Assembly (NCBI GenBank): GCA_035645275.1
Contig: DASQMX010000026.1
Coordinates: forward strand, 434,001 to 498,000
Reading direction: 5' to 3'
Source of the DNA: Paranoxybacillus sp035645275
GTDB taxonomy: Bacteria > Bacillota > Bacilli > Bacillales > Anoxybacillaceae
DNA length: 64,000 nt
In this document: in pieces, positions 62,101 through 64,000 of the stretch
Layout: each line of letters starts with the position of its first letter
Position numbering within the stretch: position 1 is the stretch's first letter
Translations under genes and position numbers: made by a program
The notes under the pieces: model-generated
The model's database searches: none
What the model was told of the DNA's origin: nothing
What the model saw: the letters and a program-made list of their open reading frames with translations, nothing else

Positions 62101-62369
62101 TCTAGCGATATTCCGCCTGATAATCCGCTTAAATAGTTCGGTTCTAATAAGTTTTTCTCTTCTGTTATCGCTCTTGACTCCGGAGGACGGACAACAATAT
62201 GGTAAGAAGCTTTCCATCGTTTTTGCAGTTCATCAACTATAGTCCCCTTATTCGCTTGGGTGATTCCAACTAAATAACTTAATCCCGTACTGACAATCAA
62301 CGCCCCGACGATTAACAAAATAAACCGCTCTTTGTTTCGCCACCAACTATTCCAAATAAACCGAATCAT
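59130..62369 (-). CDS. FtsX-type ABC permease with extra extracellular C-terminal domain
   Basis: 1079 residues. Membrane anchor (residues 14-34), a very large outer domain (about 35-540), then two FtsX-like membrane blocks (about 545-660 and 690-870) with the family motif ISERQPEIAVLKAVGWQNKHVRLLVLLEG. A further helix (VFSVAGAALFIGILSLLASAI) precedes an acidic linker and a C-terminal strand-rich domain (about 950-1079) resembling DUF4352. Overlaps the ATPase gene by 4 bp. MacB/LolE-type export or peptide-sensing role is plausible. Confidence 0.85.
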   Translation of the reverse strand: MIRFIWNSWWRNKERFILLIVGALIVSTGLSYLVGITQANKGTIVDELQKRWKASYHIVVRPPESRAITEEKNLLEPNYLSGLSGGISLEQYEKIKSMEEIDVAAPIAMLGYVNNTITLKKLNLLEPGVYRLRLTEKTNTGLAKEKEQGAFYFTIGAWKPTGTGKEYGVTQFSGELSYGTEILLAGIDPEAESKLIGLDQTMIQTRTSRFFNEGDQVVQMENDVGSIETTIPVIVSNREFVDSQMTFTIEKLNLPFQGAQQAATMEKVKENGGEKYLEKQKGITKERYIFSSQEAHRKIVESILHANNNGETVLDESVWMALKPSPVHYEPVTSPFPERWPFAYQVKPYTIPEHSNLPMKQAYRPVTMFSEEASGWPRLRLDFKGVFDPQKLNISKDPLTELPMETYFPSKAKWVLDSNEKPVNPTVEMKPLNNPYGFLTKPPLMLTTLEAAKAILGEKPIAAIRIKVKGVDKLTNESESILRDVAKRIEQSTGLITDITLGSSPQPALTHIPGIEGKTSLGWIEQPWIKLGSSVSIFKEAKIGLSGVIASVILVAIVYVFSSNLMMMYARRKEFAVLLSLGWRPYQLSKLLFIEATVIGLFVSAVSWLILGFIYVTNDIQTSGWRVLLIGVFGLIIYWFGAFVPAVLVRNIQPYEAMRTGEVSTRTYRFLRTQSLFMMSLNYLYVKWKRSVLSILAIALPTSLFIFFLFVTFRLKGVMYATWLGQYVAMEVGTMHYIAMAVALLIAMLTTAEIIWQNISERQPEIAVLKAVGWQNKHVRLLVLLEGAFSGFIAGLLGLGFATLLVWRIYREIPFEHLPFFMGTILIPILTGVIGAILPAEKAVKILPYQGIQGSFKNTQKTEKRFKYVFSVAGAALFIGILSLLASAIPDIKHSNSASEKREKVEGTKGAVIETFATEDEIEEQSEKESNDNKGNHSNSIQSYIDSAYKTLKLGESHVFNNGADALTFGHKVPSPTHIPKPNEGMEFITIPVTLKLKSEDERFVFKPHSYRMMNNQGNEYQVKDIKIIENENWEDKVHIKSPGKAKVLLTFEVPVHAEKLIMLVRHEWLPGDIAVEVK

Positions 62370-63058
62370 GGGTGAACACCTGCTCGATCGGAAACGATTT
62401 TCCCATCCTTCATTTCAATGACGCGATTCGCTTTTGCCGCTAAATTAGGATCGTGCGTGACAAAAATGACCCCACATCCCTTCTCTTTATTAAAAGCAGC
62501 TAGAAGATTAAAAATCAGTTCTCCTGTTTCCGAATCTAAATTCCCGGTAGGTTCATCTGCCAGCAACCAACGCGGTTCATGAACAAGCGCTCTCGCAATC
62601 GCAACCCTTTGTTGTTGTCCGCCTGAAAGCTGGGAAGGCAAGGCGTTCATTTTCTGCTTTAATCCAACTTGTTCTAATAATTCCTCCGCCCGTTTCCTTT
62701 TATCGTATGAAACTTGCCTTGGAAATAATGGTGCCATTACATTTTCAAGTGCGGTTAACGTAGGAAGCAAATGAAATTGTTGAAAGATAAACCCGATATT
62801 TTCAAAGCGGAAATCAGCAAGTTGTCTATGATTTAAGTTCTGGATGGGCTGCGACCCATAGAGGATTTCCCCTTCTGTCGGCCGATCTAAAGTTCCTATT
62901 AAACTAAGTAAAGTGGATTTCCCAGACCCAGAAGGGCCGATAATTGCTACAAATTCTCCTTCTGCAAATTTCACACTGACATTATGCAGCGCATAAGTTT
63001 TGACTCCATCACCTTCAAATGCTTTCGTAATCGATTTGCACTCGATCGTATGTTTCAT
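62366..63058 (-). CDS. ABC transporter ATPase (MacB/LolD type)
   Basis: 230 residues: Walker A GPSGSGKST, Q-loop FIFQQFHLLPTLTALENVM, signature LSGGQQQRVAIARAL, Walker B WLLADEPTGNLDS and H-loop FVTHDPNL. The LolD/MacB/FtsE class pairs with FtsX-type permeases such as the next gene. Confidence 0.93.
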   Translation of the reverse strand: MKHTIECKSITKAFEGDGVKTYALHNVSVKFAEGEFVAIIGPSGSGKSTLLSLIGTLDRPTEGEILYGSQPIQNLNHRQLADFRFENIGFIFQQFHLLPTLTALENVMAPLFPRQVSYDKRKRAEELLEQVGLKQKMNALPSQLSGGQQQRVAIARALVHEPRWLLADEPTGNLDSETGELIFNLLAAFNKEKGCGVIFVTHDPNLAAKANRVIEMKDGKIVSDRAGVHP

Positions 63059-63209
63059 GGTCCCCCCTACTCCATCTATTTTTCTGATAATTCAGTATAA
63101 CAAGATTATACCAAGAAATAATTTCCATTTAAACAAAAATATATTCAAAGAAGGGGAGATAGTCAGTTCAATAGATTAGTAGCAACACTTTCGTTTTCTT
63201 TTTATCCAA

Positions 63210-63767
63210 TTATTTTGACAGCAGCCACTCATGTCTAATCACACTAAACAAGCTGGAGTCTCTCCATCCATCCCGAATCAATAAATTTTCGCGCAATGTT
63301 CCTTCGAAAGTCATTCCCACTTTTCTTAATACTTTAGCTGATGCTACATTTCTCGGGTCACACGTGGCAAAGATGCGATGAAGACCTAGGTTAGCAAAAC
63401 CAAATTGAATCAATAGATCTGCTACTTCTGTCGCATACCCATTTCCCCAAAAAGCAGGGTTAATGATGTAGGCAATTTCCGCATTTTTATGATGTAAGCT
63501 ATGTATGTTTAACTCTCCTGTTCCAATCATCTCGTTGGAATCATTTTTTATCACAGCAAAGGCAAAACGAGTTCTAGGATTCTTTTTTGTATCTTCAATG
63601 ATTTGTTTTACATATAACTGCGAGTCTTTTTCAGTATTAGGTCCCCAAGGCTGGTATTGGCAAGCTATTTCCTGTGAAGCATATGCATGAACGCTTGTCC
63701 AATCCTCTTCAGTAAATTCCCTTAACATCACACGTTTTCCATGAATGACAGGCAAGATATCAGTCAT
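63210..63767 (-). CDS. GNAT acetyltransferase (RimJ/RimL-like)
   Basis: 185 residues from MTDILPVIHG (GGAGAGGA 6 bp upstream; an earlier TTG is less likely). GNAT fold with acetyl-CoA motif INPAFWGNGYATEVADLLI and ATCDPRNVASAKVLRKVGM. Likely acetylates an N-terminus or a small amine; target unknown. Confidence 0.9.
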   Translation of the reverse strand: MTDILPVIHGKRVMLREFTEEDWTSVHAYASQEIACQYQPWGPNTEKDSQLYVKQIIEDTKKNPRTRFAFAVIKNDSNEMIGTGELNIHSLHHKNAEIAYIINPAFWGNGYATEVADLLIQFGFANLGLHRIFATCDPRNVASAKVLRKVGMTFEGTLRENLLIRDGWRDSSLFSVIRHEWLLSK

Positions 63768-63903
63768 GATCAATCCTCTCCATTTAAAAAATCACCTAAA
63801 TTATAGTTAGATAAAAAAGGAGAAAGTCCTCTTTTTACTCTATTAGCAGTTAATATATGGTTGTATTGTCCAATAAGTTTTGATATTTCCATCGAACTCC
63901 ATA

Positions 63904-63939
63904 AAAAATCCACCGCGAATGATTAGCGGTGGATTTTTT
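63904..63939 (-). terminator. Terminator of the gene cut by the right edge
   Basis: AAAAAATCCACCGC / GCGGTGGATTTTTT perfect 14-bp stem, immediately after the stop codon at 63944. Confidence 0.9.
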
Positions 63940-63943
63940 CGGA

Positions 63944-64000
63944 TTAGTAAATCGGCGTATTGTCTTTTGAAATGTTTTCTAAAATTTCTTTTACGCGTGC
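63944..64000 (-). CDS. Partial CDS, C-terminal 18 codons only
   Basis: Reading leftward from the window edge gives ARVKEILENISKDNTPIY and a TAA stop, followed by a strong terminator. The product cannot be identified from this fragment. Confidence 0.5.
   Translation of the reverse strand, partial: ARVKEILENISKDNTPIY

Noticed and set aside
1..64000. CRISPR arrays
   Set aside because: No series of equally spaced direct repeats; repeats here are palindromes or single MITE-like units.

Overview
The window is about 64 kb of chromosome from an endospore-forming, low-GC Gram-positive bacterium of the Bacillaceae. Gene order from lysA-spoVA-spoIIA-dacF through fur-spoIIM, nudF, the yqk and yqj genes, rnz, zwf, gndA, the methylmalonyl genes, yqjA, artPQR and the yqiW-type bacilliredoxin follows the Bacillus subtilis chromosome closely. 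Moderate GC content, an EndoQ-type repair nuclease, complete methylmalonyl-CoA mutase genes and dispersed GGTCTGACC palindromes suggest the Geobacillus/Parageobacillus/Anoxybacillus group. That placement is an inference. I see no rRNA, tRNA, CRISPR array, intact insertion sequence or prophage.

Layout. 0-9.6 kb: lysA, the seven-gene spoVA operon with a sigma-G-like promoter, and spoIIAA-spoIIAB-sigF plus dacF with a sigma-F-like promoter. 9.7-18.6 kb: nucleoside salvage (deoB-punA-pdp), xerD-yqzK, fur, spoIIM, endonuclease Q, nudF and an aldo/keto reductase. 18.6-25.7 kb: small yqk-type genes, a CDGSH protein, yqjQ-yqjP, a proline T-box leader with proI, a serine hydrolase and namA. 25.8-27.4 kb: an AT-rich yoaS-yozG-yoaT-like unit whose promoter carries three 9-bp repeats exactly 21 bp apart. 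27.9-33.1 kb: phosphatase, rnz, zwf, cyclase, gndA. 33.5-38.8 kb: an AT-rich accessory cluster (ykoQ-, ykoP- and ykoN-like genes, an EEP-fold hydrolase and an alkaline-phosphatase-family phosphodiesterase); its first four genes lie between two direct copies of a 62-bp hairpin repeat.

39-57 kb: a lone CheW, a YqjE-like peptidase, a PepSY membrane protein, mmdA-mce, a Prli42-type mini-protein, an L,D-transpeptidase, yqjA, an arginine-type ABC transporter operon, bacilliredoxin, two unannotated tiny ORFs, a secreted protein, and meaB-mutB-mutA. 57-64 kb: a MaoC-fold protein, an MFS transporter, an ABC exporter whose permease ends in an extra extracellular domain, a GNAT acetyltransferase, and the last 18 codons of a gene cut by the window edge.

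The genes group into spore formation and germination, pentose phosphate and nucleoside recycling, and propionyl/methylmalonyl-CoA metabolism (mmdA-mce and meaB-mutB-mutA on either side of the transporter region). The most unusual non-coding signal is a 240-bp MITE-like element at 49.1-49.35 kb with 15-bp terminal inverted repeats, short flanking direct repeats and an internal 139-nt cloverleaf fold. An internally deleted 80-bp copy sits directly after artR, so the two copies bracket the arginine transporter operon.
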